Assembly: GCA_902386205.1 (NCBI GenBank)
Contig: CABMIH010000039.1
Coordinates: forward strand, 1-50,201
Reading direction: 5' to 3'
DNA length: 50,201 nucleotides
Source: an uncultured archaeon
Lineage (GTDB): Archaea; Halobacteriota; Methanosarcinia; Methanosarcinales; Methanoperedenaceae
Below are positions 50,127 to 50,201 of this stretch, piece by piece; the stretch's first letter is position 1; each line of letters starts with the position of its first letter. The translations under genes and the position numbers were made by a program. The notes below the pieces were generated by a model. The model did no database searches. It had not been told where the DNA came from and saw only the letters and a program-made list of their open reading frames with translations.

Positions 50127-50201
50127 AACCTCCTCTGACTTTTCAAATTCTTCAGGAGTGACATATCCGATAGATGAATGAACCCGTTTCTTATTATATA
50201 C
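50095..50201 (-). mobile_element. Left end of an IS3-family insertion sequence (partial)
   Basis: The element runs off the right edge. Its presumed end TGTACAACC (50095) has the TG terminus of IS3 elements. The transposase frame within it (minus strand) supports the assignment. Confidence 0.6.
50106..50201 (-). CDS. IS3-family transposase, C-terminal fragment
   Basis: The last 31 residues of an integrase-core transposase, reading VYNKKRVHSSIGYVTPEEFE and on to the stop at 50106. The N-x-(K/R)R-x-H-S-x-(L/I)GY-x-(T/S)P-x-E-(F/Y) pattern marks the end of IS3 OrfB proteins. The catalytic part lies outside the window. Confidence 0.85.
   Translation of the reverse strand, partial: VYNKKRVHSSIGYVTPEEFEKSEEVLSRIVS

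Noticed and set aside
1-50201. tRNA, rRNA and CRISPR arrays
   Set aside because: No T-loop consensus with a cloverleaf, no rRNA-like conserved blocks and no regularly spaced direct repeats were found by eye.

Overview
The window is a stretch of archaeal chromosome. Evidence: archaeal-type TyrRS and AspRS, aIF5A next to agmatinase, a group II chaperonin (thermosome), an archaeal histone, Tsr3 and TATA-box promoters, many placed so close to the start codon that the transcript would be leaderless. An AIR-synthase-like protein that I recognise as methanogenesis marker 2 points to a methanogen or anaerobic methane oxidiser. The overall flavour (Methanosarcinales, possibly a Methanoperedens relative) is inference. 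No rRNA, tRNA or CRISPR array was seen.

Layout. 1-3.9 kb: end of an unidentified gene, small membrane proteins, TyrRS, a Dabb-domain protein, Tsr3 and a membrane-anchored DsbA-like thiol oxidoreductase. 3.9-11.8 kb: a surface-glycan cluster (methyltransferase, two GT2 enzymes, GT4, two nucleotide-sugar short-chain dehydrogenases including GDP-L-fucose synthase, and a polytopic GT-C-like protein). It is interrupted at 5.70-6.19 kb by a compact 492-bp mobile element with perfect 12-bp terminal inverted repeats, a 5-bp target duplication, one 90-residue gene and three copies of a palindromic operator. 11.9-19.1 kb: a CcmC-like membrane protein, a lysine-rich H1-like protein, AspRS, a coiled-coil protein, SMC and a phosphodiesterase.

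19.2-23.3 kb (minus strand): a complete stressosome module (RsbR, RsbS, RsbT, RsbX) in a tightly overlapping operon that ends in a hybrid PAS histidine kinase. Archaea have no sigma-B, so the kinase is a good candidate for the output. 23.4-32.6 kb: a thermolysin-like metallopeptidase, an HtrA-like protease coupled to an S9 peptidase, a YqjD/YqjE-like pair, methanogenesis marker 2, an alpha/beta hydrolase and a divergent peptide-deformylase-like protein. 32.6-34 kb: an AT-rich island with a winged-helix regulator, overlapping small ORFs, an operator palindrome and two related non-coding segments that flank it. 34-37 kb: aIF5A, agmatinase, glutamate dehydrogenase and histone.

37-50.2 kb is mostly accessory: small membrane proteins, a SWIM-finger DDE transposase, an AbrB-like protein and a lipoprotein, then the thermosome, then a DUF72-SWIM fusion. 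A decayed island follows, holding an MNT-HEPN toxin-antitoxin pair between two broken copies of one gene, a 204-bp inverted-repeat element, an HNH endonuclease, a nuclease-wHTH-AbiEi-like protein with a small partner, AMMECR1, a Doc-type Fic protein, and a YkgJ-like gene cut off by an IS3-family element at the right edge.
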